A stretch of 12,564 nucleotides of DNA from Dehalococcoidia bacterium (lineage in GTDB: Bacteria; Chloroflexota; Dehalococcoidia; UBA2979), in contig JASLOV010000128.1 of NCBI GenBank assembly GCA_030745285.1, positions 1 through 12,564 of the forward strand, given 5' to 3'. Positions within the stretch are counted from its first letter, which is position 1. Each line of letters begins with the position of its first letter. Shown one piece after another: positions 5,691 through 12,535 of this stretch. The notes beneath the pieces were generated by a model. That model made no database searches. It saw only the letters and a program-made list of their open reading frames with translations, and was not told where the DNA came from. A program made the translations under genes and the position numbers.

Positions 5691-7751
5691 TCACTCCGCG
5701 GGAGTGAAGGCGTAGATGCCGTCCCCGGTCAGTACGAAGAGCTCATCGCCCCCACCAGCCCCGTCACGCTGGCCGCGCGGCGCGAACGTCACCCCCCGCA
5801 GATCGAAGAACTGCGCGTGCCGGTACTGGGCGATGAACTCCCCAGCGGCATCGGAGACGACGATGCGCCGGCCGCCGCGGTCGGCGACGTAGAAGCCGCC
5901 GGCGCCATCCTCCGCGAGACCGGCCGGGGACTGCGGCGGCAGGTCGACGCCGCGCAGCAGCGGCGGCAGCTCGCGACCGAGCCGGAAGCGGCGCAACGCC
6001 CCGTCGCCATCGAGCAGCACGACGTCTCCATCGACGGCGAGCGCGCTCGCGCCGGCCAGCGGCAGCCCCCCCAGCAACCCGCCCCGCTCAGAATCGTAGT
6101 CGTCGCCGGCGGGGAAGTAGCGCCAGATCTCGCCGCCCTGGGCGTCGAGCAGATAGAGGTTGCCGGCGTATGCGGCGATTGCCTGCACTGAGGCAATCTC
6201 GGTCACATCGCGCAGTTGCAGTACCGCGGGCCCGCCCTCGTCCGCCACCACGCCGTCGAGCGGCGGCGGGGCGAACGCGAACAGCGTGCGCGAAGCGTCG
6301 AGCAGCAGCAGCCGGCCCGCGGCGCCGTCCCACACCATCGCCAGCGGCTCGGCCGCGACCGCCCCGCCGTAACGCTCGCCAATACGGTAGACCTCGACCA
6401 CCGTGGCTGCGGTGTGGCCCGCGTCATCAACGCCGGCCACACCATCGATCCGGAAAAGCCGGCCACCGGCTTCGTCGATCAGCCAGAGCGCGCCGCCGCC
6501 GGCGGCGAGCGCAGACGGCCGCACCGGCGCGGTCAGTGCCCCCTGGAACTCCAGCACCTGCCGCAGATCGCCCACCTCGACCACGGCGTCCAGCTCCGCC
6601 AGAGCGGCCGCCGCCCGCACATCCAGCGCCAGCCCGCGCGCATCATCGGGTTCGATCGAACGTGCCTGCGCCAGCTCCACGATCGCCGCCTTCAGCAGTG
6701 CTCGCCGCTCGGTGGACTCGCCGGCCAGCGCGGCGTCATCGAGCAACGCCGCCGCCGCCGTCAGCGCCTCGGTCAGGCGCGCCTCACGGTCCTCGGCCAG
6801 CAGCGGCGGCAGGGCGAAGCGAGCGATCAGCACCACCAGCAGCAGCGCCGCGGCCACCAGTCCGATCGAGCGCCAGGGCAGCCGGCCCGTGCCGTCACCG
6901 CCGGCGACGCGCGGCCGCCGCAACGACGGCAACCCGCCGCGGGTCCCGCCGGCCGCGCCGTCGGAGAGGCCGCCGGATGCGCCGCCATCGCCGGTCCCGG
7001 AGTCGACGTTCGGGTCGCGGACCGGCTCATCCGGCAGGCCTCTGCCGCTACCGGCATCCGCCGCAGGCGATGGCAGCTCGACCGGGGCAGGGGGGAGGTC
7101 GGCCGCGCCCTCGATCTCCGCGATGAGCACCGCGGTGACATCGCGCACGCTGCGGGTGCCAACGAACAGCTCCGCCAGCACCCGCTCCGGGCCGGTCGTC
7201 AGCGCGGCCGTGATCGCCGCCGGATCGCGCGCCTGCTCGGCGGCGCTGGTCAGCAGCAACAGCTGGCGACCGGCTTCCAGCGGGACGGAACGGAAGAGCG
7301 GCTGGACCGGTTCGTGACCGCCCAGCGGCTGAACGGCGGGGTCGCCGGCGGTGGTGAGTCGCTCCGCCCCCTCCGCGTCAGCGACGTAGACGAGGCCGGG
7401 GCCGGCCTGGGCCACCGTGGCCTCGCCGTCGCGGATCGCTACGCAGGTGATGCCGATCGCGATCTGGTGCTCGCGCAGGGAGCGGCGGTTCCACTCAGAG
7501 AGGTTGGCGTGAGCCTGCTGCAGGGCGCGCAGCAACCCGCCGGTGAGCGAGAGCGTCTCCCGCGCGAAGAGCTCGGCGACGGCGCCCGCCACCTCCTCGC
7601 AGAAGTCGGCCGACCGCTCGTCCACGGGCTCGGCGAGCACGAGCAGACGGACGGGGCCATCCGCGGAGGGGCGCGTGCGGTCGACGAGCCAGGGGCCGTG
7701 TTCGCGGACTTCGCCTTCGACGATCGCGTAGCGGCCGACCCAGATACCCAT
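5691..7751 (-). CDS. Membrane protein: PP2C-like pseudophosphatase domain, one TM helix, beta-propeller-like C-terminus
   Basis: Length 686 residues. Residues 1-212 follow the outline of a PPM/PP2C phosphatase: ITCVAIRDGEATVAQAGPGLVYV resembles the strand pair that normally contains GDSR, LLLLTSAAE stands where LLCTDGL is expected, and SVRDVTAVLIAEI matches the last DDxTxVVV strand. The metal-binding aspartates at these places are replaced by Pro, Ser and Arg, so catalysis is unlikely. A Pro/Gly/Asp-rich linker (215-290) leads to one hydrophobic helix, GLVAAALLLVVLIARFAL (about 297-314), with basic residues on its N-side, which suggests the PP2C part is cytoplasmic. A helical stretch follows (316-390). 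From about 395 to the end come repeated blade-like segments (GALWLIDEAGGRLFRID, NLYLLDAQGGEIWRYF, GFYVADRGGRRIVV) typical of NHL/six-bladed propellers outside the membrane. The ATG at 7751 has no strong ribosome site; a TATGAT (7821-7816) lies about 65 nt upstream. The domain reading is by eye. Confidence 0.7.
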   Translation of the reverse strand: MGIWVGRYAIVEGEVREHGPWLVDRTRPSADGPVRLLVLAEPVDERSADFCEEVAGAVAELFARETLSLTGGLLRALQQAHANLSEWNRRSLREHQIAIGITCVAIRDGEATVAQAGPGLVYVADAEGAERLTTAGDPAVQPLGGHEPVQPLFRSVPLEAGRQLLLLTSAAEQARDPAAITAALTTGPERVLAELFVGTRSVRDVTAVLIAEIEGAADLPPAPVELPSPAADAGSGRGLPDEPVRDPNVDSGTGDGGASGGLSDGAAGGTRGGLPSLRRPRVAGGDGTGRLPWRSIGLVAAALLLVVLIARFALPPLLAEDREARLTEALTAAAALLDDAALAGESTERRALLKAAIVELAQARSIEPDDARGLALDVRAAAALAELDAVVEVGDLRQVLEFQGALTAPVRPSALAAGGGALWLIDEAGGRLFRIDGVAGVDDAGHTAATVVEVYRIGERYGGAVAAEPLAMVWDGAAGRLLLLDASRTLFAFAPPPLDGVVADEGGPAVLQLRDVTEIASVQAIAAYAGNLYLLDAQGGEIWRYFPAGDDYDSERGGLLGGLPLAGASALAVDGDVVLLDGDGALRRFRLGRELPPLLRGVDLPPQSPAGLAEDGAGGFYVADRGGRRIVVSDAAGEFIAQYRHAQFFDLRGVTFAPRGQRDGAGGGDELFVLTGDGIYAFTPAE

Positions 7752-7983
7752 CGACGGTCAATCTGCGGGGAGCAATGCGGCGGTGCGCCGGAGCGGCGCG
7801 GGTGACGGCTTGATCATCATAGCGCCGCACCCTGCTGACGGCGCGGCAGCTACGAGCAGGTAGTGCGACCAATCGGGTACGACCGGGCGGCGCGACGGTG
7901 ACCGTGACGGGGTGCGCCGGGGCGGACACTCCGAGCAGCCGGTCAGGTCGAACGGCTCGCCGATGCGCGGGCGGAGCGATCAC

Positions 7984-8002
7984 GCCGGCCGTTCAGGCCG
8001 GC
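7984..8002 (-). terminator. Hairpin after the SufR-like gene
   Basis: GCCGGCC (7984-7990) and GGCCGGC (7996-8002) form a perfect 7-bp GC stem with a 5-nt loop, starting three bases after the regulator's stop codon. There is no U-run after it, so termination may be inefficient or need Rho. The rest of the interval to the membrane protein start (7752-7983) shows no gene. Confidence 0.5.
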
Positions 8003-8005
8003 TGT

Positions 8006-8629
8006 TCATGCGGAGACGGCGCTCGGCTGGAGACGGTAGGTGCAGCCGCCGTCGCCACGCACGCGGCACTCGACCAGGCGGGCGTCCATGCCGGTCAGCG
8101 CCCGCGTATAGGCGATGTCGATCACGCACATGGCGGAATTCTGACGGGCGACCACCGGGTACGGGCAGGTGCGCTCGTGCAACAGGAAGGCATCGCCGTC
8201 CGCTTCCCAGTCGGCCACGACGTTCTGCTCGCGCAACAACGCGCAGGCCTCTTCCATGCGCTGCTCCGGGGTCGTGCCCTCGAACCGTTGCAAGTGGGGC
8301 GCGGCCATCCGTTCCGCGACGCCGCGGATCACCCGCTGGAAGCCGGTCGTGCCGTAACTGGAGCGCACCTCTTCCAGCAGGACGCCCGCCAGCAGGTCGT
8401 AGTTGAGAGAATAGGACTCCTCGCCGGCCGTCGTGAGCGAGTAGACGAGCGCCGGCCGGCCGACCTTGCCGCGCACCTCGCGGCTGGTCACGAATCCGCC
8501 CTGCTCCAGCAGAGTGAGGTGCTGGCGCACGCCGGTGGCCGTCAGATCCAACACCTCGCCCAGTTCACGGACCGTCGCCTCCGGGGTAACGCGCAAGTGA
8601 TCGAGAATCTGTTGACGTGTCTCTTGCAT
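8006..8629 (-). CDS. SufR-like winged-helix iron-sulfur transcription regulator
   Basis: This 207-residue protein resembles SufR, the repressor of iron-sulfur cluster assembly genes, which senses clusters through C-terminal cysteines. Residues 1-70 are a winged helix: ETRQQILDHLRVTPEATVRE, recognition helix TATGVRQHLTLLEQGG, wing REVRGKVGRPALVYSLT. A helical middle leads to four cysteines at 155, 168, 188 and 196 (CPYP, AMC, VEC, GGC). The spacing C-X12-C-X19-C-X7-C keeps the first gap reported for cyanobacterial SufR (C-X12-C-X13-C-X14-C) but moves the third cysteine. The ATG at 8629 was chosen because the frame extends to 8767 with residues that are not domain-like. It has only a weak ribosome site. 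No suf genes are in the window, so its targets are unknown; palindromes just upstream suggest autoregulation. Another ArsR/DeoR-type sensor is possible. Confidence 0.75.
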   Translation of the reverse strand: MQETRQQILDHLRVTPEATVRELGEVLDLTATGVRQHLTLLEQGGFVTSREVRGKVGRPALVYSLTTAGEESYSLNYDLLAGVLLEEVRSSYGTTGFQRVIRGVAERMAAPHLQRFEGTTPEQRMEEACALLREQNVVADWEADGDAFLLHERTCPYPVVARQNSAMCVIDIAYTRALTGMDARLVECRVRGDGGCTYRLQPSAVSA

Positions 8630-8643
8630 GTCCCATCCGAACG

Positions 8644-8666
8644 GGTGCAACGCACCGCGAATTCGC
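8644..8666. promoter_or_regulatory. Candidate operator: two adjacent palindromes upstream of the SufR-like gene
   Basis: GGTGC-AAC-GCACC (8644-8656) is a perfect inverted repeat, and GCGAATTCGC (8657-8666) is a perfect 10-bp palindrome directly beside it. They lie 15 to 37 bases upstream of the regulator's ATG, where an autorepressor would bind. Farther up, TATGAT (8716-8711) could be a -10 box, but no matching -35 is seen. Confidence 0.4.
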
Positions 8667-8780
8667 CGCGTCCTGTTTTGACGGCGGTTGGTTCTGAAAT
8701 GGTCATCGGAATCATACACGGCATGAACTTGAGAGAGGAGCACGTTGCCGCGGCCGCCCCGGCGCACCTAGCATCGAAGG

Positions 8781-8845
8781 GGCACTCTGGAGGGGCTTCC
8801 TAGAGGGGTCTCCTAGAAGAGCTTCCCCGACGGGCTCTCGGGAAC
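8781..8845. repeat. Degenerate 13-bp tandem array
   Basis: Five consecutive 13-bp units can be aligned: GGCACTCTGGAGG (8781), GGCTTCCTAGAGG (8794), GGTCTCCTAGAAG (8807), AGCTTCCCCGACG (8820) and GGCTCTCGGGAAC (8833). The shared pattern is roughly GGCTTCCTAGAGG. Units one to three are close; four and five are weaker. The array lies between the SufR-like gene and the start at 8869, ending 23 nt before that ATG. Confidence 0.5.
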
Positions 8846-8868
8846 GCCCCGCCCAATCGGACTTCACC

Positions 8869-9255
8869 ATGGCAGATGACCCGCTTCTGCATCGCGCCCA
8901 CGCCGACTTGATCGCGCAGCGCGCGGCCGAGCAGCTACGCGAGCTGCTGAAGACCGTGGCGGACCGGATCGACCCGTTCCCGCCGTTCCCCGGCGCGATG
9001 TTTGTCTACGGCATCGAGGTTGAACCGCCGGCGTCCGGCGGCGAGGACCACGGCTGCGTGATCCTGGGCGAGGACGGCGCGCTCTACGAGCTGCAGATCG
9101 GCCTCGACGAGGACCAGGTGGGGAGCGGCTCGCCGGTGGCGATGCGGGCGGAAGCACGCGTCCCGCTCGACGACCTGCCGCCGGCGGAGTACGTCGGCTA
9201 CGCCCACCGTGCGGTCAGCGCCGCCGTCGAACACCTGCTCGCGCAGCGGGACTGA
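8869..9255 (+). CDS. Small acidic protein of unknown function
   Basis: I do not recognise this 128-residue protein. It starts with an amphipathic helix (HADLIAQRAAEQLRELLKTVADRI), then DPFPPFPGAMFVYGIEVEPP, a beta-rich and acidic middle (GCVILGEDGALYELQIGLDE), a segment RVPLDDLPPAEYVGYAHRAV and a closing helix. There is no signal peptide, membrane segment or cysteine pair, so it should be a soluble cytoplasmic protein. The ILGEDGALYELQIG strand pair could be a ligand-binding or dimer sheet (guess). Codon use matches the neighbours, so it is likely a real gene. The ATG at 8869 has no obvious ribosome site. It is transcribed away from the SufR-like regulator across a 239-bp region, so it is a possible target of that regulator. 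Confidence 0.7.
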   Translation: MADDPLLHRAHADLIAQRAAEQLRELLKTVADRIDPFPPFPGAMFVYGIEVEPPASGGEDHGCVILGEDGALYELQIGLDEDQVGSGSPVAMRAEARVPLDDLPPAEYVGYAHRAVSAAVEHLLAQRD

Positions 9256-9312
9256 GGCAAGACGGGAGACCGGAAGCATGTTCGGAGCGGGCGGCCGGCG
9301 TGTTGAGGACCG

Positions 9313-9927
9313 CTAGCGAAGAGCGATCCCCCGCGCCACGTCGGCGGGGACGCCACCGGAGACCCAGCTCTCCGCATGGTCGACGCGTTCGCCGTTGACC
9401 GCAAAGACGATCGTGTCCCCGTCCTGGACGCCGCAGACGGAGTCCCCGGCAATCCGGACCACCCAGAACCCATCGCCGTTCACCGGCGATTGCTCGCACA
9501 GCACCTGCTCGCAACCCGCGCGGGTGTTGAAGGTCGTGACGAGCTCGCCCTCGTCCAGCCCGAAGCCGTAGTAGATCGCGGGCGGCGCGGGCGGCGCGGG
9601 CGGTTCCCGCGAGCAGCCGGGCACCGCCGTGCGCTGCGCGGTCGCGGCCAGCTCAGGCGTCGCCGTCCGCGCGGACGGTACCGGCGCGTCGCTGGAGGGC
9701 CGGACCAGCAGCGAAGACGTGGCGGCGGGCTCGGGGGTCGCGGTGGCGCTCCCCGCGGCAGTGACGCCGCCGCTGTTCGCGGCCTGATCCCCGCCGCCGC
9801 TGCAGGCGACGCCGAACACTGCAAGGGACAGGATCGCCAGGAGCGCAGCGGCTGCAGGCGCCGGTCGCAATCGAGCGACCGTAAGGTGAGGAGCAAGCCG
9901 TCCGCCGCCCGGGAGCCGCGACAGCAC
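9313..9927 (-). CDS. Secreted protein, probable lipoprotein
   Basis: This 204-residue protein has a basic start, a hydrophobic segment (PAAAALLAILSLAVFGVA, about 24-41) and a cysteine at 42 followed by SGGGD, like a lipoprotein signal; Gly at -3 is unusual for a lipobox. A low-complexity Ala/Thr/Pro/Ser spacer (47-105) leads to a PPAPPAPPA hinge and a compact C-terminal domain: YYGFGLDEGELVTTF, three cysteines (GCEQVLCEQ, VCG) and GDTIVFAVNGERVDHAESW. The last piece resembles small beta-sandwich modules found in secreted Chloroflexota proteins (from memory). The GTG at 9927 shares its first base with the stop of the gene before (TAGTG), so the two are translationally coupled. It is the last gene of the rdgB-moaA-moaC-darA run; no clear terminator follows. 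Its function is unknown. Confidence 0.7.
   Translation of the reverse strand: MLSRLPGGGRLAPHLTVARLRPAPAAAALLAILSLAVFGVACSGGGDQAANSGGVTAAGSATATPEPAATSSLLVRPSSDAPVPSARTATPELAATAQRTAVPGCSREPPAPPAPPAIYYGFGLDEGELVTTFNTRAGCEQVLCEQSPVNGDGFWVVRIAGDSVCGVQDGDTIVFAVNGERVDHAESWVSGGVPADVARGIALR
9578..9603. repeat. 9-bp tandem repeat encoding the PPA hinge
   Basis: GCGGGCGGC is repeated almost three times in tandem (9578-9586, 9587-9595, 9596-9603). On the minus strand it encodes PPAPPAPPA, the linker before the C-terminal domain of the lipoprotein. The period is in frame. Confidence 0.8.
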
Positions 9928-10292
9928 TAGGTCTGCTCGAACCGGCTGATGTCGAGCACGAACATCACCGCGCCGCCAACACGCACTTGCACGGTCTCGC
10001 CCGTGGTCTCGTGATCTTCCTGGAACGGCAGCTGCTGGGCGGGGATCGCCTCGGAACGGACGGGGAACTCGCGGTGCAGCATCGCCACGACCTTGGAGAC
10101 CATCGCGGAGGGCACGGCGCTGAGCACGGTCGCGCTGCCTCGCCGCAGGAAGCCCCCGGTCGAGCCGATCTTGGTGCCCGTCAGATCGAGCCCGACCAGC
10201 TGTTCGACCAGCCGGTCACCGTCAGATGCGGCAACCACGATCGTGCAGAGCTTGCGGCCCGCCGACTCACCAGACTCCGATGCCTCTGCCAT
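9927..10292 (-). CDS. darA: Cyclic-di-AMP receptor, PII-like (DarA/PstA family)
   Basis: DarA/PstA proteins are trimeric PII-like signal proteins that bind cyclic-di-AMP in the cytoplasm; their downstream partners are largely unknown. The 121 residues show the family core: KLCTIVVAASDGDRLVEQL, then TKIGSTGGFLRRGSATVL (40-57), whose STGGFLR loop contributes to the nucleotide site, and the C-terminal strand GGAVMFVLDISRFEQT. The family often has GNTT where this protein has GSAT. The ATG at 10292 is preferred over a GTG at 10310 because GGTGGGAG lies seven bases upstream of the ATG and the added residues are not conserved. It follows moaC by 26 nt and overlaps the lipoprotein start by one base. 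Cyclic-di-AMP synthase is not in the window. Confidence 0.9.
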   Translation of the reverse strand: MAEASESGESAGRKLCTIVVAASDGDRLVEQLVGLDLTGTKIGSTGGFLRRGSATVLSAVPSAMVSKVVAMLHREFPVRSEAIPAQQLPFQEDHETTGETVQVRVGGAVMFVLDISRFEQT

Positions 10293-10318
10293 GGGACGGC
10301 TCCCACCCACTCGTTCGC

Positions 10319-10810
10319 CTACTCGGCGCGGAAATCGCCGGACTTGCCGCCAGACTTCGCCACCAGGCGCACGGCGTCAATGCGGATACTACGCTCGGCC
10401 GCCTTGCACATGTCGTACACGGTCAGCGCGGCGACGCTGACGGCCGTCAGCGCCTCCATCTCCACCCCCGTCGGCGCGGCGGTCCGCACGGTCGCCTCGA
10501 CCTCGACCGTCGACGCCTCGTGGTCAGGCGTGAGCGAGACCTCGACGGCGCTGAGCGGCAGGGGATGGCAGAGCGGAATGAGGTCAGGCGTGCGTTTGGC
10601 GGCCATGATCCCGGCGACGCGGGCCACCGCCAGCACGTCGCCCTTCGGGATGCGCCCCTCGACGATCAGCGCGAGCGTGGCGGGCAGCATCGCCACGCGG
10701 CCGCGCGCGGTCGCCTCCCGCACCGTCGTCGCCTTCGCAGAGACATCGACCATGCGCGCGTGGCCCTGCTCGTCCAGGTGCGTCAGCGCGGGCTCTCCTG
10801 CCATCGTCAC
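10319..10810 (-). CDS. moaC: Cyclic pyranopterin monophosphate synthase MoaC
   Basis: MoaC converts the product of MoaA (3',8-cyclo-GTP) to cyclic pyranopterin monophosphate, the first stable intermediate of molybdenum cofactor synthesis. The 163 residues cover the whole family: HARMVDVSAK (18-26), MAAKRTPDLIPLCHPLPL (69-86), GVEMEALTAVSVA (115-127), YDMCKA with its catalytic Asp (132-137) and KSGGKSGDF (152-160). The GTG at 10810 overlaps the moaA stop as GTGA, which suggests coupling; an ATG at 10804 two residues later is equally possible. It sits between moaA and darA in one minus-strand transcript. Confidence 0.97.
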   Translation of the reverse strand: MTMAGEPALTHLDEQGHARMVDVSAKATTVREATARGRVAMLPATLALIVEGRIPKGDVLAVARVAGIMAAKRTPDLIPLCHPLPLSAVEVSLTPDHEASTVEVEATVRTAAPTGVEMEALTAVSVAALTVYDMCKAAERSIRIDAVRLVAKSGGKSGDFRAE

Positions 10811-11838
10811 CCGCCGATGTACGACATCTCCACCCGTGGGAGATCCGATGTCGCCTCTGACCGCAGCTCGGAATATCGGTCTTCGCGTTGCTCCCAGACG
10901 GCGCGCATCGTCGCCGCCAGCTCGTCGTCGCTCGCACCTGCCCGCATGCGGTCGCGCAGTTCGACGCCCTCGACGGCGAAGAGGCAGGTGTAGAGGCGTC
11001 CGTCGGCGGAGATGCGGGCCCTCGTGCAGGTCGCGCAGAACGGCTCGGTGACGGAGGTGATCAGGCCGATCTCGCCCTCGCCGTCGGCGTAGGCCCAGCG
11101 CCGCGCCACCTCGCCGTCGTAGTTCGGGTCGAGCGGCACCAGCGGCAACTCGGCGTCGATGCGCTCAATCAGCGCGGACGCGGCGACGACCTCGTCGAGC
11201 CGCCAGCCGTTCGTTGTGCCGACATCCATGAACTCGATGAAGCGCACGATGTGGCCGCTGCCCTTGAAGTGCCGGGCGAGGTCGACGAGCGTGTGGTCGT
11301 TCACGCCACGGCGCACCACCGCGTTGATCTTCACCGGAGCCAGGCCGGCCCGCTCCGCCGCCGCGATGCCCTCCAGCACCCGCGCCACCGGCACGTCGAC
11401 ATCGTTCATCGCGCGGAAGACCTCGTCGTCGAGCGAGTCGAGGCTGACCGTCACGCGCTTGAGACCGGCACGGGCCAGCGCCCGTGCCTGCGACGCCAGC
11501 AGCGAGGCGTTCGTCGTTAGTGCGAGGTCGATGCCGTCGATCGACGCCAGCATCTCCACCAGCTTCGGCAGGTCGTTGCGCAGCAGCGGCTCTCCGCCGG
11601 TGAGGCGCAGCTTGCGCACCCCGAGCGAGGCGAAGACGCGGGCGATGCGGGTGATCTCCTCGAAGCTGAGGATCTCCTCGCGGGGCAGGAACTGGAAGTC
11701 CGGCCCGAACGCCTCGCGCGGCATGCAGTACGGGCAGCGGAAGTTGCAGCGATCCGTGACGGAGATGCGCAGATCGCGCAGCGACCGCTCGAAGCGGTCG
11801 AAGACGGTGAGCGGTGCAGCGTCCCGGGGAGCGGTCAT
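10807..11838 (-). CDS. moaA: GTP 3',8-cyclase MoaA (radical SAM)
   Basis: MoaA uses two [4Fe-4S] clusters and S-adenosylmethionine to rearrange GTP to 3',8-cyclo-GTP, in the cytoplasm. The 343 residues carry the SAM cluster motif CNFRCPYC (Cys31, 35, 38), the SAM-binding GGEP (81-84), SLDSLDDEVFRAM, and the C-terminal cluster motif C-X2-C-X13-C (Cys268, 271, 285) that binds GTP. It ends in the conserved Gly-Gly needed for activity. The ATG at 11838 is the only good start near the N-terminus; the ribosome site is weak. It lies 55 nt after rdgB and overlaps moaC by four bases, so enzyme and partner are made together. Confidence 0.98.
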   Translation of the reverse strand: MTAPRDAAPLTVFDRFERSLRDLRISVTDRCNFRCPYCMPREAFGPDFQFLPREEILSFEEITRIARVFASLGVRKLRLTGGEPLLRNDLPKLVEMLASIDGIDLALTTNASLLASQARALARAGLKRVTVSLDSLDDEVFRAMNDVDVPVARVLEGIAAAERAGLAPVKINAVVRRGVNDHTLVDLARHFKGSGHIVRFIEFMDVGTTNGWRLDEVVAASALIERIDAELPLVPLDPNYDGEVARRWAYADGEGEIGLITSVTEPFCATCTRARISADGRLYTCLFAVEGVELRDRMRAGASDDELAATMRAVWEQREDRYSELRSEATSDLPRVEMSYIGG

Positions 11839-11893
11839 TGCGGCGCCTCAGCGATCAGCGGCCGGTCAGCACGATGCTGCCAGCCCGGGCCAC

Positions 11894-12520
11894 TCAGGCC
11901 AGATCGTTCAGAACCGGCATCATCTCACGAACCGCCCTTGCACGGTGACTGATGCTTGCCTTCTCGCTGCCGATCTCGGCCATCGTGCGGCCGTCCAGCA
12001 GCTCGAAGACCGGGTCGTAGCCGAACCCGCCCTCGCCCCGGGGCGCCTCCGCGATGCGGCCCTCGACCACGCCCTCGCGCACGAAGGTGCGGCCGCCCGG
12101 CAGCGCCAGGGCCAGCGCGGTGCGGAAACGCGCCGTACGCCGGCCCCGCGGCACGCCCTCAAGCTCGTCGAGCAAGCGCAGCATGCGCAGGCGGTGCCCG
12201 CCGGGCAGGCCGGCTCCGCCGTAGCGCGCCGAAAACACGCCGGGCCGGCCGTCGAGGGCGTCGACCTCCAGCCCGGAATCGTCCGCCAGCGCCGCCATCT
12301 GCGCCGCCCGCGAGTAGGCGACCGCCTTCAGGGTGACGTTCTCCAGGTACGAGCGGCCACCCTCGATCACATCGACGGCGCCGAGCCCGAACTCCGCCGG
12401 GCTGAGGATCTCCCAGCCGCTGCCGGCCAGCAGCTCATGCAGCTCCACTGCCTTGCCGGGGTTGGCGGTGGCGACGACGAGACGCGGCGCGGTCACGGCG
12501 TCCGTCCGTGGGCCGTCCAC
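11894..12520 (-). CDS. rdgB: dITP/XTP pyrophosphatase (RdgB/HAM1 family)
   Basis: This enzyme hydrolyses non-canonical purine triphosphates (dITP, ITP, XTP) to monophosphates, keeping them out of DNA and RNA. The 208 residues show ATANPGK (17-23), YLEN (58-61), ADDSGLEVDALDGRPGVFSA (79-98), GFGYDPVF (165-172) and SHRARA (191-196), the complete family set including the metal- and base-binding residues. The start at GTG 12520 gives a slightly long N-terminus; a GTG at 12496 (VTAPRLVVATAN) would match the family better, and neither has a convincing ribosome site. It is the first gene seen of the minus-strand run. An in-frame end (ADLG then TAG) at about 12536-12564 may be the tail of a further gene upstream. 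Confidence 0.96.
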   Translation of the reverse strand: MDGPRTDAVTAPRLVVATANPGKAVELHELLAGSGWEILSPAEFGLGAVDVIEGGRSYLENVTLKAVAYSRAAQMAALADDSGLEVDALDGRPGVFSARYGGAGLPGGHRLRMLRLLDELEGVPRGRRTARFRTALALALPGGRTFVREGVVEGRIAEAPRGEGGFGYDPVFELLDGRTMAEIGSEKASISHRARAVREMMPVLNDLA

Positions 12521-12535
12521 ACAGCCCGGCTCGTA

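Noticed and set aside
6216..7805. 529-codon plus-strand frame opposite the membrane protein
   Set aside because: It is a shadow of the minus-strand 686-residue protein, whose sequence shows domain structure, a TM helix and blade-like repeats. The plus-strand product is low-complexity Arg/Gln/Gly.
8678..8706. Plus-strand promoter with TTGACG at 8678
   Set aside because: No acceptable -10 lies 16-18 bp downstream (GGTCAT is poor), so it is not supported as a promoter.
8630..8767. N-terminal extension of the SufR-like protein (start at 8767)
   Set aside because: The added 46 residues precede the winged helix without similarity to it and cover the palindromes; the ATG at 8629 begins right at the domain.
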